The notes below the pieces were generated by a model, which saw only the letters and a list, made by a program, of their open reading frames with translations, was not told where the DNA came from and searched no databases. Position numbers and translations under genes: made by a program. This document shows positions 1-11,060 of a DNA stretch of 64,000 nucleotides, in pieces. Position 1 is the stretch's first letter. Each line of letters starts with the position of its first letter. Location of the stretch: positions 354,032,602 to 354,096,601 of the forward strand of contig OZ005652.1 in the NCBI GenBank assembly GCA_963930645.1, in the 5' to 3' direction. This DNA comes from Salticus scenicus. Taxonomy: Eukaryota > Arthropoda > Arachnida > Araneae > Salticidae.

Positions 1-505
1 AAACTTTCATTTGTGCACGATTTTACTCGAAAATAAGTTATTTTATTTATTTATTTATTTGTTTATTTATTTTTCTTTGTCCTATGAGGGTATTGTAAAA
101 GCAGCAATTATATTTTCAGTGTAAGCAATGTATGAAAACAATCATAGTCTCTAAAGAGATGTTTTCGAAGTTTTCAGATACCAAAAAGTAAGTATTTAAG
201 AACGTGTTTTTAGTTCGTATTCTCCATTCGTGTAAGCTGGGAAATGTTGCCAACTTTATTTATGTATATATTTCTCTTTGTTATTTATAAAAAATAATAA
301 ACATCACGTAGGAAAAACTATAAGTGAAACTTAAAGAACAGAAATTCTAAAAAGCAACTTTTACATAAATCATATATTTCTATATCAATAAAAACAATTT
401 ATTTCAGCCATTACAAATTAGTTGAAAAAAATATCGAAGTATATAAATAAGAACGCCGCATAAAGACATAGCTGTCGATTTTTATAGATTCCGGAGTATT
501 TTTAG
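1..505 (+). repeat. Unit-start segment, copy A
   Basis: First of three copies of the segment that opens each duplication unit. It matches 22,255-22,770 closely and 52,457-52,925 more loosely. Shared landmarks include a TTTATTTATTT stretch, CCTATGAGGGTA and AAGAACGTGTTTTTAG. No reading frame is conserved between the copies, so it looks non-coding. Confidence 0.85.
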
Positions 506-507
506 TA

Positions 508-760
508 TGAATTTAGCACTTACAGGTATTTTACAGGGACACAAAGAAAAATTCTTTAACATTATGGCTTATGGGACCAAATTTTTAAACTTGTGATAGC
601 ATCTAAACGCCTTATTCAGTTGAGCTGAAAAATTATATGAATTTTATAAATCACTGTTGCTCTAACTAAAAGCATTTTGGTGAATCTAGCATTTACAGAT
701 TTTACAGCGACACAACGAAAAATTCTTTTTGATTATGATCTATGGGCTCATAGTTCAATA
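508..760 (+). repeat. Diverged tandem duplication, period about 173 bp
   Basis: Two stretches starting at about 508 and 681 share a phrase beginning TGAATYTAGCAYTTACAG and continuing through ACAAAGAAAAATTCTTT-like and TATGG-like blocks. Only about 80 bases of each period are clearly alike. No function is apparent. Confidence 0.6.
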
Positions 761-943
761 GAGTAAAATAAAAAATCGTGTAATATATAGAGAAAAATAC
801 TCAAACATACTATTATGTTTTTCTATCTTTTGTTTGTTTAACAACTCCTCTTCCTTTACTTTATCTACAAAACTGTTAATTACGCAAAGATTGGAATGTC
901 GAGTGGAGTCACTCCAGATTTTTTATTTAAAGGAAAATATTGA

Positions 944-1400
944 GCGTTGTAGAATAAAGTTTTACTTTATTATTAAAAAAATATATTTTACTTATATTTA
1001 AGAGTAGAAAATATTTAGAATTTATTCTAATGTTTAGTAAGGAAAATAATCCAAAATTTGATTATTTACAATTGTTTATTTTATTATATAATTTATAAAA
1101 CACGCTTTTTACATCTTGATACTTCATTTTTGGCATTCAGTCAAGTAAAAGTATCATTTTATAGCTAAAGTACTATTTTTGGAAGTTGCGTTTCTAAGTC
1201 TTTAGTGATAAGACTTTTTATAGTTTTATTGGGGAAAACAGGAGAGAGATAGAGAACAGTTTAATGCGCTATAAAAAAAAGCTATTAAGTATTATTGAAA
1301 AAGGTTAAAAATTTAGTTACAAAAATATGTATTTTGTCATAAAATATAATATGATTAGTAATAGAATATATTTTATGGTATATTTTATAATAATTTCTGG
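944..1400 (+). repeat. Duplicated block shared with 37,795-38,240
   Basis: AT-rich block whose counterpart in unit B is recognisable by CTTATATTTAAGA, TTTATTCTAATGTTTAGTAA and GATAAGACTTTTTATAGTTTTATTGG. It contains no reading frame of note. It anchors the alignment of unit A with unit B near the start of the unit. Confidence 0.75.
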
Positions 1401-1488
1401 CAAAACATATATATATTTTTTTTTTTGCTTAATTAATCAATATTAAAAATAAAAATAAATGTGTATTTTTATGGCCTTCATACGTATA

Positions 1489-1490
<2 letters not shown>

Positions 1491-1524
<34 letters not shown>
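1491..1524. repeat. (AT)n microsatellite
   Basis: Uninterrupted alternating AT run. The neighbouring sequence (1,401-1,755) is low-complexity AT-rich DNA in which I see nothing else. Confidence 0.95.
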
Positions 1525-1528
<4 letters not shown>

Positions 1529-1755
1529 AAATTTTTTTGAAATGAAACCACTGAAGAAATTTTATTTGCAATTTCTATTGAATTGAAGCGTTTATCTATC
1601 AGTTTGTGTGTGTGTGTCACAATGGTTAAACAATTGGAATAATGACAATGCATTATTATTATCATTATATTTGTTATTATTATTATTCCTTTTATTATAA
1701 GAATGTAGAAACAATCGTGGCTTTCTTCAGCTATACTTCATGAAACTATGTTTGA

Positions 1756-1756
1756 T

Positions 1757-1801
<45 letters not shown>
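1756..1801. repeat. Compound (AC)n(AT)n microsatellite
   Basis: An AC dinucleotide run passes directly into an AT run. The same compound arrangement occurs at 26,622-26,690. Confidence 0.95.
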
Positions 1802-1802
<1 letters not shown>

Positions 1803-1974
1803 TCCTTCTCATATTTATAAGAACACTTTATTTTGAAATAACTAACGTAAAAATAATTGTGAACAAGGTTGTACTAAGTGCACTTAATATATCTAGTATT
1901 CTAAAAACCAAAACTGCTATAATTTTTTTAATATGAAACAAAATTAATAAAAAAATATGCAAAATATTTTTCTC

Positions 1975-3365
1975 CACGTTTTTAGATGTTCATAATTATA
2001 GGGACAATCAAGATTTTTTCGTTTTATTTAACTTACGAGCGGATAAATTACAGTTGACATGCGAATTTGTTAACTACTGGGCTAGATTAATTCATATATA
2101 AGCCTTCATTTTTTATTGGACGGACATTAGTGAAAATTCCTCGAAAAAAAGAACGTTCATGTGGTGAAGTATGATAAATGTGTTTTTTAAGTGGAAGGAT
2201 AATTTCTATCCGCCGAATTTCTAATGAAATTCGAAGATCGAAAATTGCTGAAGGAAATGTGATCAAACGTTGAACTGCTAGTTTGATAGGAGACAGATCT
2301 GGTGCAAAATCAGAGTTGTTTCACAGAGATCGAAGACTCATAATTCTTCTTACTGTTCTACCATATCGACTGCTGCTGATTTTGCTCCTAATTTTTAACG
2401 AAAGGTTGGCATGCACATTTATGCATGTTTAAAATATATAATAATATGTTAAAATGAATAAAAATCTTGTAATAATCAATAAGCATTTAATAGGAGAAAG
2501 AACGTCTGTGTTAAAGCTGAATAAAGACAATATTAAATGGTAAAATGTTGCATTTTCGGATGAAAAACATTTTGTTCTTGATTAATCAAATGGTTTTAAC
2601 AGTTACTGTCCCGATCTGAAGATAGCGTAAGACAGAGCAGATTTTCTTAAAGGCAGATATGAATCGGGCATTTTAAAGGTGGATCTATGGTGCTCTGAGG
2701 AGCTATATCTACTGAAGGCAGAATGAATTTAGTAATTTTTTCTATTATTATGAACATCAAGAAGATTATTCGGAAATTTTAAACTTGGAATTCTCAGATT
2801 TTTGTTAGAATTTGGGGGTAATAATATTTTTTTTTTTCATCAAGACTTACATTTTTGCTCTACTTCTAGAGCAAGATGAAATAGTTTGAAGAAATAAACT
2901 TTTTTATTGTTGCCTTTCCCGTGACCTAAAAGTTGAAAAAAAACTTAATTTATCATATTAGAAAAGTGCATACAAGGGGAAAGCAATTTTAAATAGTTTA
3001 AATGTATTCAGCATATCATCTAAGCTGTATGAAATGGTATTGAAACTGAAAAATATATATGTATATATCAGAGAGAATGTCTGACTGTTTCACCCTAAAA
3101 AGAGACCCTCAAAAATATTAATCTAAACAATAATTGAAAAAGAAATTCTAAGATTCGAGCTGTCCTTATAATTGTGAACAGCTGAAAAATCCTTTTTTTT
3201 TTGACCGCATTTAATGTTTTTTAAGATAGAAAAACGATAAAACTTTTTAAATATCGTCTATTAATGAAATTCAAATTAATAAAAAGTATATTTGTTTAAA
3301 TAAAAGTCTTCAGTGTTTAGTTAATATAGAAAAACAGGTGTCCTTATAATTATGAGAAGGAGTGT
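1975..3365 (+). mobile_element. Decayed Tc3-like DNA transposon
   Basis: Near-matching inverted ends lie at about 1,988-2,006 (GTTCATAATTATAGGGACA) and 3,339-3,356 (TGTCCTTATAATTATGAG). A further copy of the right-end motif lies at 3,161-3,180, that is 178 bp inside the right end. Between them, 2,100-2,900 carries degenerate transposase coding sequence on the plus strand. Length (~1.4 kb), the inverted ends and the coding fragment together fit a Tc1/mariner-superfamily element of Tc3 type. Exact outer ends and the TA target duplication are uncertain because of mutation. Confidence 0.65.
2160..2880 (+). pseudogene. Tc3-like transposase remnant
   Basis: Translated fragments show the hallmark region of Tc3/Tc1-type transposases. 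Around 2,553 the reading gives a phrase like FSDEKHFVLD, containing the first catalytic aspartate (SDE), followed by an in-frame stop, then NGFNSYCPDL. An N-terminal helix-turn-helix-like phrase (RRISNEIRRSKIAEG) is readable near 2,210-2,260. Stops and frame changes are frequent, and the remaining catalytic residues are not recognisable. It is therefore a dead DNA-transposase gene. The family call rests on a few conserved phrases, so the subfamily is tentative. Confidence 0.6.
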
Positions 3366-3540
3366 ATATATATATAAACAAGAAGATTAATAAACTGATC
3401 ACAGCCACTGCTAAAATGGGATTTCCTAAAAACTTTGTATTTTCTATTTCATAACCATGACCATGTATCTGACGGTACATTTATTAAAAAGAAAGAAAAG
3501 AAAAAAAAGAGTGCACTTTAGTGCAATTTTGCGTATCTTA
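2881..3540. other. Right arm of the Tc3-like element and AT-rich DNA
   Basis: Holds the two repeated right-end motifs described for the Tc3-like element and otherwise AT-rich sequence. No reading frame is visible. Confidence 0.5.
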
Positions 3541-3541
3541 A

Positions 3542-3543
<2 letters not shown>

Positions 3544-3586
<43 letters not shown>
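3544..3586. repeat. (AT)n microsatellite
   Basis: Uninterrupted AT run of about 43 bases. No feature is seen between it and the retrotransposon fragment starting near 3,850. Confidence 0.95.
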
Positions 3587-3588
<2 letters not shown>

Positions 3589-3849
3589 CTATAAACTACA
3601 AAAAAATAGTGGTGGTTGGATGGGCAGATGTTTGATTACGGAAGATATGTAATATTGTTTGCCTCCATGTTGCTGTATAGTTTCATTATTCTTTATCAAC
3701 TAACTTTACTTATTTTACTCCATGAACAACAAAACCCCTGAATTTATTTGCTCATTTTAATCCATGTGACTCCTAATGTATCATCTTCAGAGTATTGTTT
3801 GCTTATTCTGGTTCTTTTTTATCAAATGCACTGTTATATTAACATGATT

Positions 3850-4640
3850 AACAGGAAGGAGGGGCGGCTCACCACTACAGGAGTGGTGTCGAGAGATTCT
3901 AGCTATGATAGTCCCCTCCTCCGGAACGTTTATTTACAAAGCTTAAAAAAAAATGCAAAGGCAGCTGGAGACAGGTCTCCCACGCGAAAAGGAGCGACGG
4001 TAAAGAAGTCAGATTTTAATTTATTACTGAACTCATCACGACAAGGGGCACCAATGCGGAGCAGATGTTTGTTAATATAGTGAAGGGCATAACACTTCGC
4101 GACAAGGGGCACACGCATTCGCGACAAGCTGTTGAAATGCAGGCAAAGATTTCCTGAAATTGCTTATGGTAAAATTGTGATATGTGCATTGAGCCAGTAG
4201 TAATTCAAAATCAGTAGAGGTGTAGAAAAATAAGCAGTATTTAATTGACTTAATCTATTAAGTTTGAAATTTCCTTTTTTAAGAGAAAAAAATTTGTTTA
4301 GCTTTTGAATTAAAGAGGGTCTAGTAATTATGTTCTTTAACCAGTTGGGAGGTTTAGTAGGAGGGTTTCTTAAGTGATAGTAAGAGATGAGAGGACAACT
4401 ATTGTAATAATGCGAAGCAGTCCCTTCCTGACCACAAGAACACAAGGGTGAGCGTCGGTGGTGAAACTTGTTAAGGTAAAAGGGGAAAAGGCCGTGGCCC
4501 GTGAGGAAGGCTGTGATTTGAGGGGAGAGAGAGAAAGAATTTAAAGAAACCGTTGGAACTAGGTATCGATTATTCCACTTAAATTTCGCTTTAGTTATTT
4601 TCATGTACGATAGAGAGCTCGCTAGGGATTCGCTATTCTA
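3850..4640 (-). mobile_element. 5'-truncated non-LTR retrotransposon fragment
   Basis: The segment is less AT-rich than its surroundings and carries, on the minus strand, the C-terminal end of a LINE polyprotein (4,604 down to 4,164) followed by a 3' untranslated part with two TTGTCGCGAA repeats near 4,100 and 4,120. The unit-B counterpart region lacks it, so it inserted after the duplication. Truncation on the 5' side is typical of target-primed reverse transcription. I do not see a clear poly(A) tail or target duplication, so both outer edges are approximate. Degenerate coding sequence may continue upstream to about 4,800. Confidence 0.6.
4164..4604 (-). CDS. LINE polyprotein C-terminal fragment (RNase H tail and zinc motif)
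   Basis: An open stretch of 146 codons. It includes TAFLTGHGLFPFYLNKF followed by a cysteine/histidine cluster CSCGQEGTASHYYNSC. This arrangement (an 'LTGHG' phrase after the RNase H domain, then C-x-C...H...C) is characteristic of the tail of arthropod non-LTR retrotransposon polyproteins of the Jockey/I/R1 group. The protein would normally carry endonuclease and reverse transcriptase domains of more than 800 residues; these are absent. The methionine at 4,604 is an arbitrary internal start, not a true gene start. What is known of the family supports the call; the exact clade is inference. Confidence 0.65.
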   Translation of the reverse strand: MKITKAKFKWNNRYLVPTVSLNSFSLSPQITAFLTGHGLFPFYLNKFHHRRSPLCSCGQEGTASHYYNSCPLISYYHLRNPPTKPPNWLKNIITRPSLIQKLNKFFSLKKGNFKLNRLSQLNTAYFSTPLLILNYYWLNAHITILP

Positions 4641-5100
4641 GTCGCTAATGAACGAAAAACCACACAATGGTGCTCAAGGGTGAAAAAGATCTCCCCTGAG
4701 GAATTTTTTTCACCTTTCAGAACTTATCCTACTTGGAAAAAAACATCCATTGCTAATGGTCTATGTGGTTTCGGTGATCTTGTACTGCTGCTTGGCTTTT
4801 ACTACGTTTAATAATTCATTATTTGTAATTCATTTACACACACACATATATATATATTAGTGTGTTTCATAGAAGAGGGGAAATCTTGTCTTTCTTCTTG
4901 TTTCTCTTTTTTATCTTTTTTTATTATTGGAAATTCGATACGCATACCCTCTAATTTTTTTCTATTTGACCCTAAACACTTTTTAGCAAAATATCAGTTT
5001 TCTGGAATAATGTTAACACAAGCCGAATTCACGGGAAAATCCTAATATTTATATTAGTTGAGATAAAAAAAAGAAGTAAGTAGAAGTTTAAGTACAAAAC
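4641..5100. other. No gene recognised
   Basis: Possible degenerate upstream sequence of the LINE (4,641-4,800), a short (CA)n(TA)n run at 4,837-4,858, then AT-rich DNA. Confidence 0.4.
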
Positions 5101-5286
5101 TGCAACCTTATAATGCTTGTTTTCTATTCCTGTTTGCTATTTTTATGCCGTTTTACGAAGTAGATTTTATAACTCTTGCAACTTTCGCCATTTCAAAGAG
5201 TTCTATAGTATATTCAAAATAGTATTTTCTATAAATATAGCTTATATAAAAGTGAAAATTATAGCGATACGTTTAAGAATAATCAT

Positions 5287-5318
<32 letters not shown>

Positions 5319-5785
5319 CAAAGTAATCATAGTAATAATAAATAATAGCTAAAAGTACGAGTGCCATATTTTACATCATACGAATGCTAACTATTTTCAT
5401 GGATTACAGACGAATAAATGCCAACTTGTTTGGTCCTTTAACACATATCTTGTTAAGATTGCTTTTTCTTAACCTAATTTAATTTAGAAACTGCTTCAAA
5501 AAATTATATAAAATATTATCCTATTGAAATTTCCTGAAGGAAAATAAGGGCAATTTATCAGCCATTCATGTGTTTAACAATGCATTGATACAGAAATATG
5601 TTTTTTAAATACTTTCCTTCATGAAAATAATAATAATAATAATAACAATAATTAGCTATGTTGTTGTACTGCTAAAAATGCAAAATTTATTTGTAGAAAT
5701 ATTTCATCTATTTTATCAAGGATAAAATCATCATATTGATTTAAAAATTAAATATAATAGTACATTCATGTTGGTGGTAAATTAA
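5101..5785 (+). repeat. Duplicated block shared with 42,030-42,715
   Basis: Landmarks shared with unit B include GTAGATTTTATAACTCTTGC near 5,160, a long homopolymer at the same position (T-run 5,288-5,318 here, A-run near 42,164 there), and the phrase around CAGCCATWCATRTGTTTAA near 5,560. No coding potential is apparent. Confidence 0.75.
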
Positions 5786-5792
5786 ACTAGTA

Positions 5793-5994
5793 TGTTGTGG
5801 CCACCACATGACTTTCATCTGTATTTTCCTATACAAATTCACTCAATAAAAATAATTTACTAAAATTATTATTAAGAAAAAAAATATCTTCCATGATGAT
5901 GCAGACGATTTCCATATTAGAGAAGTAGTATAACACTAAATACCCCCCTCCCCCCCAAACAAAAAATCCATTTCATTCTCTCTTTCTCTCTCTC

Positions 5995-6043
<49 letters not shown>

Positions 6044-6658
6044 CGATTTTTTTTTTAGTTCTTTTCGTGAAAAAAAAAAAAAAAATCAATAACTTCGTTT
6101 TAAACTATTACAGATCTATAGTTCAAGCACTCGTTTTAAAGGTACTGACGAGACCTTTCGAAATATACCCATCTTGAAAATTTACCCACCCCCCAGGAGG
6201 GGAAGCGATGCCCCCCCCCCCCCCACATGCACATTTTTTTTTCTAGTTAACTACTACTATTATCAAAAATTCATATTAATTTTTCAATCACAAGTTAAAA
6301 AAAAAAAAAAAAACTCTCATTTTGTACAGTTATACGACATTTTGTCCTATACTGCCATGTTAAAAATTTAGAAAAAATACGATTACAGCGCCACCTGTTG
6401 AGCGACTGATCCTCAAATCTAATCAACATCAGCTTATGTCAGGGTCCAACTAAATACCAAGTTTGGTTAAAATTCGTTCATTAGTTCGTGAGATACAGCG
6501 TCCACAAAATTCGTGATATACACAGGCAGACATTTTCTAAAAACTATCAAATAGTGTTCAGGACATCCCAAAACGTGTACATTCATCGGAAACCGGATTT
6601 CGAAAATTTTCACGAATCCAATACTTTCTCTCTCTATATATATAGAAGAAAGTAAAAA
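5793..6658 (+). mobile_element. Retroposon with terminal hairpin, copy 1
   Basis: Belongs to a family also present at 14,809-15,727 and 53,653-54,430. Shared order: GGCCACCACATGA near the start (copies 1 and 3), a pyrimidine/(TA)n tract, a GC-rich patch of C and G runs near 6,190-6,230, a phrase GTGAGATACAG, CA-rich CACACAGACAGAC-like text, ATTTTCTAAAAA, and a 3' hairpin ending AGAAAGTAAAAA. Unit B lacks it at the equivalent site (about 42,715), so it inserted after the duplication. It has no open reading frame. The A-ending tail and hairpin suggest a LINE-mobilised, non-autonomous or 5'-truncated retroposon; that part is inference. Confidence 0.65.
6001..6042. repeat. (TA)n microsatellite
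   Basis: TA run preceded by a CT-rich tract, inside retroposon copy 1. Copy 2 has a corresponding TA tract at about 15,025-15,113. Confidence 0.95.
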
Positions 6659-7532
6659 TTTTATTATATATACACATAAAAATATTTTAAAATATATCAG
6701 CTAATTAAATTCTTTTGAAATTTTTTACAAAAATTTCGAATAAAAAATACAGCAGCTTTTTATCTGCGTTTTAATCAGAATCAGTAGTTAAATCAATTAT
6801 TTATAAATATCTATAATGGCATATTTTACTGTTCAAAATTTACACACGTTCTGAAATAGGTTAAACACAGTTTCCTGTGAATTGTTTATTCGCTTGATTT
6901 CTGAAAGATAATTAAACTTTGTTTATACAAATTTTGAGTTACGAAATGAATTAATACTGGATATAGAGAATTATGGCGAAAGTGTTTAATTAATTTTAAC
7001 TACAGCGCACACCTTATCAAATATTTAATTTATTAAATTCATCTGTTTTGGTTTAATTTAAATTCTGTTCGATTGCCCAAGAATTTATGTTATGCCTTGA
7101 ACGGAAATTTAATTTATATTCAACATACACTTCTTTATAGAATTCATTAATTAAAAATCGATAAACTAATGCTTCAGTATTGCTCATTTCAGGAAACTGT
7201 TGTTGAAAATTATAAGAATCGATTTCATGGTCTTGTAACTTTGTAATTATGACCAGTACATAAAACACCGAAAAAGCTTTATATTTTCTAAAGAACTACC
7301 TGAAAAATATAACATATTGTAAATTTAATTATAGTGCAAAATCTATGACTTTATAAGTAACATTTTGCACAGTTTTTATCTTTATTTCTGCAAATATTTA
7401 ACTGAGTGTTTAGCATTTCAAATATATACCTTACATTATTTATTTACAATATTAACATTTAAAAAAAAATATTGCTTATTAATAATCTATTACATGTAAA
7501 ATTTTAAATTTAAAACATGCTAAATTTAAATT

Positions 7533-7623
<91 letters not shown>

Positions 7624-7860
7624 AATAATGTTTTAAAAGGTTTATTAATCCAATTTGTTTTATTAAGTAATAAGATAGCTTACTGATAAATTATATTTAT
7701 TATACTAATTTTGAACTACATTGATTATAAAAAGTTTTTGGAATAAATAATTGAAATATTTTTGCGTATATGTCTCATTGCACAACAATAAATGTGTACA
7801 TATGATAAATATTTTCGTTATTCTGATAATTTGCTATCTTAAAATTCTGTTTCGAAAGCC
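6659..7860 (+). repeat. Duplicated block shared with 42,716-43,885
   Basis: Long, easily aligned block. Shared phrases include TTTATAAATATCTATAAT, GAATTTATGTTATGCCTTGAA and GACCAGTACATAAA. The 71-codon minus-strand open stretch at 7,053-7,268 is not preserved in the unit-B copy (indels and stops), so I do not regard it as a gene. Confidence 0.8.
7537..7619. repeat. Compound (AT)n(AG)n microsatellite
   Basis: An AT run of about 47 bases passes into an AG run of about 36 bases. A similar AT-to-AG compound occurs at 45,034-45,066. Confidence 0.95.
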
Positions 7861-7862
7861 TA

Positions 7863-8341
7863 CACTGAGAAAAAAATATACATACCGCCTGTCTCTAGAA
7901 TGAATATGTGGCTATTTTCTAAATCCCTTAACTAGAAATATAGATTTCCGAGCTATGAGCATAAGGCACGCCAATAAACTGAATAGACGAAATTATAGAC
8001 AATTTCTAGGGTACACATTTTTAGATGGTGAAACAATATTCTGAATTCTCTAAATATTCGGAATCATTTATATTGAGAGAAATGTTCGCTCGATTTTGTA
8101 GAATTTGGTAATAAACCACGAATATATATGCAGAAACCCGCTTCTTGTAGTCTCATTTATTTCCAGAGATTTTTAAATAACGTTTCCCTAGGTAATATAG
8201 GCAAACGCTCTAGAATTCTAATAGGGGCTTCTAGAACTCGTTTTCCAAGGGGATTAGAATTTGTAAGGAAGAAATATGGAACATTTTTTTCTAGAGATAC
8301 AATTCAGATTCTAGATTTCAGTTACAGGATTTTTCTCAGTG
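7863..8341. mobile_element. MITE with CACTGAGAAAAA ends, TA-flanked
   Basis: Begins CACTGAGAAAAA and ends with the inverted equivalent TTTTTCTCAGTG, flanked by TA on both sides (7,861-7,862 and 8,342-8,343). Unit B lacks it: AGCCTA...TTTTTGTAAAATATC here corresponds to GGCCTACAGTTTTGTGGAATATC near 44,383, so boundaries and target duplication are supported by an empty site. The interior holds several TCTAGA or CTAGA motifs. The 86-codon open stretch at 8,128-8,388 runs out of the element and is not a gene. It carries no transposase, so it is non-autonomous. TA target choice fits Tc1/mariner-type mobilisation, which is inference. Confidence 0.75.
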
Positions 8342-8344
8342 TAT

Positions 8345-9939
8345 ATTTTTGTAAAATATCACGGGTAGAGTATTTACTACAATCCTAACCCGTTTTTATG
8401 CAAGATTTAAAAAAAATCGCGGTAATATATGACATCTTCTAAATGACTACGCCGAGAAGAGCAATATGCTTTTGAACCTGGTACCAGGTATGTACCAATA
8501 TTTACAGCCAAACCAAGGGCGGCTTGGGCAGCCATTGGGCTGCTTTATGTATTAAGTGATGTCAGATATTACATTTTATCGTGCCTGTCGGAAAATGTCT
8601 ATAATTACAGTGTCATAGGCATTGTCAAGTTACTGGTAATTCATGATTAACAAAAAAGTTATATCGAATATTTCATAGTTCATCAACGGAATGGAAGTTT
8701 TTATTTTTACATCTTTTTTCTTTCTTTCTTGCGCTAAACACATAACGCATGTCATATTCCCCAAGATACTTTTTATGTAGTGATTAGCATTATTTAAAGC
8801 AAAACATGGTTTGTACTTATTTATTGCGGTAGTAAATGTTTATCTTTAGTGTCTCGTCTTAATAAAATAAACCTTTAAAATCATCCATATTTAAGTTGTT
8901 CTATTACGGCAGTTTTGCGCAAATGTATTTAATCTGTCAATATTTATTTATGTCTATGGATATTTAATTAATCATAATAAAATGCCAATCAATTTTAAAC
9001 AAAAATGAAGATGGTATAAGCATTTTTAACAATACATTTAGGATATATATTTTTAGCATTGTATATGCTTTTATAAATGCATTTGTACTGTGTAATAATA
9101 CACTTAATAATTTATCATATTGTATGAATGCAACATGTCGTAAGACCGTAAATTATGCTTTGTGACTTTCTATTAAAGTACCATATTCTCACATATGGAT
9201 ATCCCTTATATTATTCAAGCACTTCCGAACATCAGTTTATGCTGTTTAAACTTCTTGTAACAATCTGAATATCAAATGATAAATTATAATTATAATTACA
9301 TACATGAACATAATTAACTATGTATACCTCATGTTATTCTGAAATATTTAACATAAGTTAAAAGGCGGTGCTTATTCAAGAGAGCGTGTATGAATTAATT
9401 TATACAACGCATTTCATTTGTGACATAACAGGATAATTAAGGCTGAATTTCTTGTACATTATTAAATACAAGTGAAGCAAAGTGTTGAATAAGAAAAATT
9501 CTATATTATATTTAAAGGTTATATTGTAAAATAACTAAAAATAAACTGTTGAATATTTGAGAAAATTAAATTTAAAAGAAACAAAATAATATAATTAAAA
9601 TTATTTTATCAGTATTTATAACACCAGTTGTTGTACGCCTCGCACTTTTTTAGGACACTGTCAGAAATAAGTAATTTTAGCTTTTTCTGCCAACTTTTAA
9701 ATAGAAATTCTTATCGTATTTTTCTAACGTTTAAATTGGATAAAAAGTATTTAAAAATGTAAAAAACAACTAAAAGATGGAATTTTGCAGTCCTCAAAAT
9801 AACCTGGGAAAAGTGCATGGAAGGCGATTTTTGATAACATTGATGATATATTTTTTTTCATCATTAATTAACAAAGTGTATTAAAAAACCTACCAAACCC
9901 TCTGTATCTCAGCAGATTGTGATAAAATATGAAATCTAA
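8345..9939 (+). repeat. Duplicated block shared with 44,381-46,283
   Basis: Shared landmarks: AYCTTCYAAWTGACTA near 8,430 and 44,490, CTGTTTAAACTTC near 9,243 and 45,498, AAATGATAAATTATAATTATAATTAC near 9,273 and 45,529, and AGAGCGTGT near 9,380. No reading frame is conserved. Confidence 0.8.
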
Positions 9940-10069
9940 TCTATACATATAAAAGAGTACTTCCACTCACTCACTCACTGACTCATCAACGTACAGCAAA
10001 ATCTACTGGAGCCACTGACTCGAAACTGAGTCAAATATGGAACATATAGTGGAAGCACCCCCTAAGAAG

Positions 10070-10590
10070 CGATTTTGCGAAATTCGCCCCCCAAGAGGGT
10101 GCAGGGGGCAAAATGTGATTTCAGAAAAACCTTCATATCTCAAAGAAAAAAAACAGATATCCGTAAAATTTTTACTTTAAAATATAGCTAATTTAATTAT
10201 ATAAAAACCAATTTCTGGAATTTTAGAAGTTCGGTCCCCAAGGGGGGAAAGGGGGCAAAACGTGATTTCACATGCGCAAAACGTGGTTTCCCATACTCCT
10301 ATATATCTCAAACAGAAAAACAGATATATGTGAAATTTTTGCTCTAATATATAGCTAATACAAATACCTAAAAACGAATTTCTGGAATTTTCGAAATTCA
10401 GCCCCCAAGAGGGAAGGAAAGGGGGCAAAACGTGTCTTGAAATAATCCTTTATATTGAGAACAGAAAAAAAATATATGTGTAAGATATTTTTGCTCTAAA
10501 ATATAGCTCCCATAAATGCATAAAAACTAATTTCTTTAGCTTTAGAAATTCGTCCCAGGTGGGGCGAGAAAGGGGGGCTATGGGGGTAAA
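10070..10590 (+). repeat. Helitron internal tandem repeat, first family
   Basis: About four diverged units of roughly 150-170 bp, each with a phrase like GAAATTCGCCCCCCAAGAGGG followed by GGGGGCAAAACGTGATTTC and later ATATCTCAAA and CAGATATATGTGAAATTTT. Units begin near 10,075, 10,224, 10,394 and 10,545. The open stretch at 10,177-10,428 on the minus strand is a by-product of this repetition. Confidence 0.75.
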
Positions 10591-10599
10591 AAAATAGAA

Positions 10600-11060
10600 A
10601 TATAGTTAGACCGTTCAAAATTGGTACAGATAGGTTTCAGAGACCTGCAAGTCAAATGAGGATATTTTTGAAAGTGTAAAGTTATTAGAAGGGTCAGAAA
10701 GATGTGTTTGTGTGTGGGAGGGGGGATGGAGGGGCAAAAATAAAAATAAAAATAGAGTTAGACCGTTCAAAATTGGTACATAAAGGTTTTTGATACCTAC
10801 AAATCGATTGCGTATATTTTCGAATTTATAAAGTTATTAGGAGGGGCGGGAGGAGGGGATGGAGGAACAAAAATTAAAAATAGAGTTAGGTCGTTCAAAA
10901 TTGGTACATAGAGGTTTTTGATACTTTCAAATCGATTGCGGAAATTTTTGAATTTGTAAAGTTATTAAATTGGTACATGGAGGTTTTTGATACCTACAAA
11001 TTAATTGCGTATATTTTCGAATTTCTAAAATTATTTGGATAGACGGGAAGGGGAGGTGAA
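10600..11060 (+). repeat. Helitron internal tandem repeat, second family
   Basis: About three and a half units of roughly 85-145 bp sharing GAGTTAGACCGTTCAAAATT, GGTACATAAAGGTTTTTGAT, an ATCGATTGCG-like phrase and AAAGTTATTAGGAGGGG. A reverse-oriented pair of such units lies at 30,860-31,030. Confidence 0.75.

Noticed and set aside
1429..1936. Short open stretches over AT and AC repeats
   Set aside because: They encode tyrosine/isoleucine or threonine/histidine runs that come straight from the microsatellites. The same applies to stretches at 19,477, 26,579, 37,143-37,538 and 51,212.
6659..7860. Conserved protein at 7,053-7,268 (minus)
   Set aside because: The paralogous sequence near 43,110-43,325 has indels and stops in that frame, so it is not under coding constraint.
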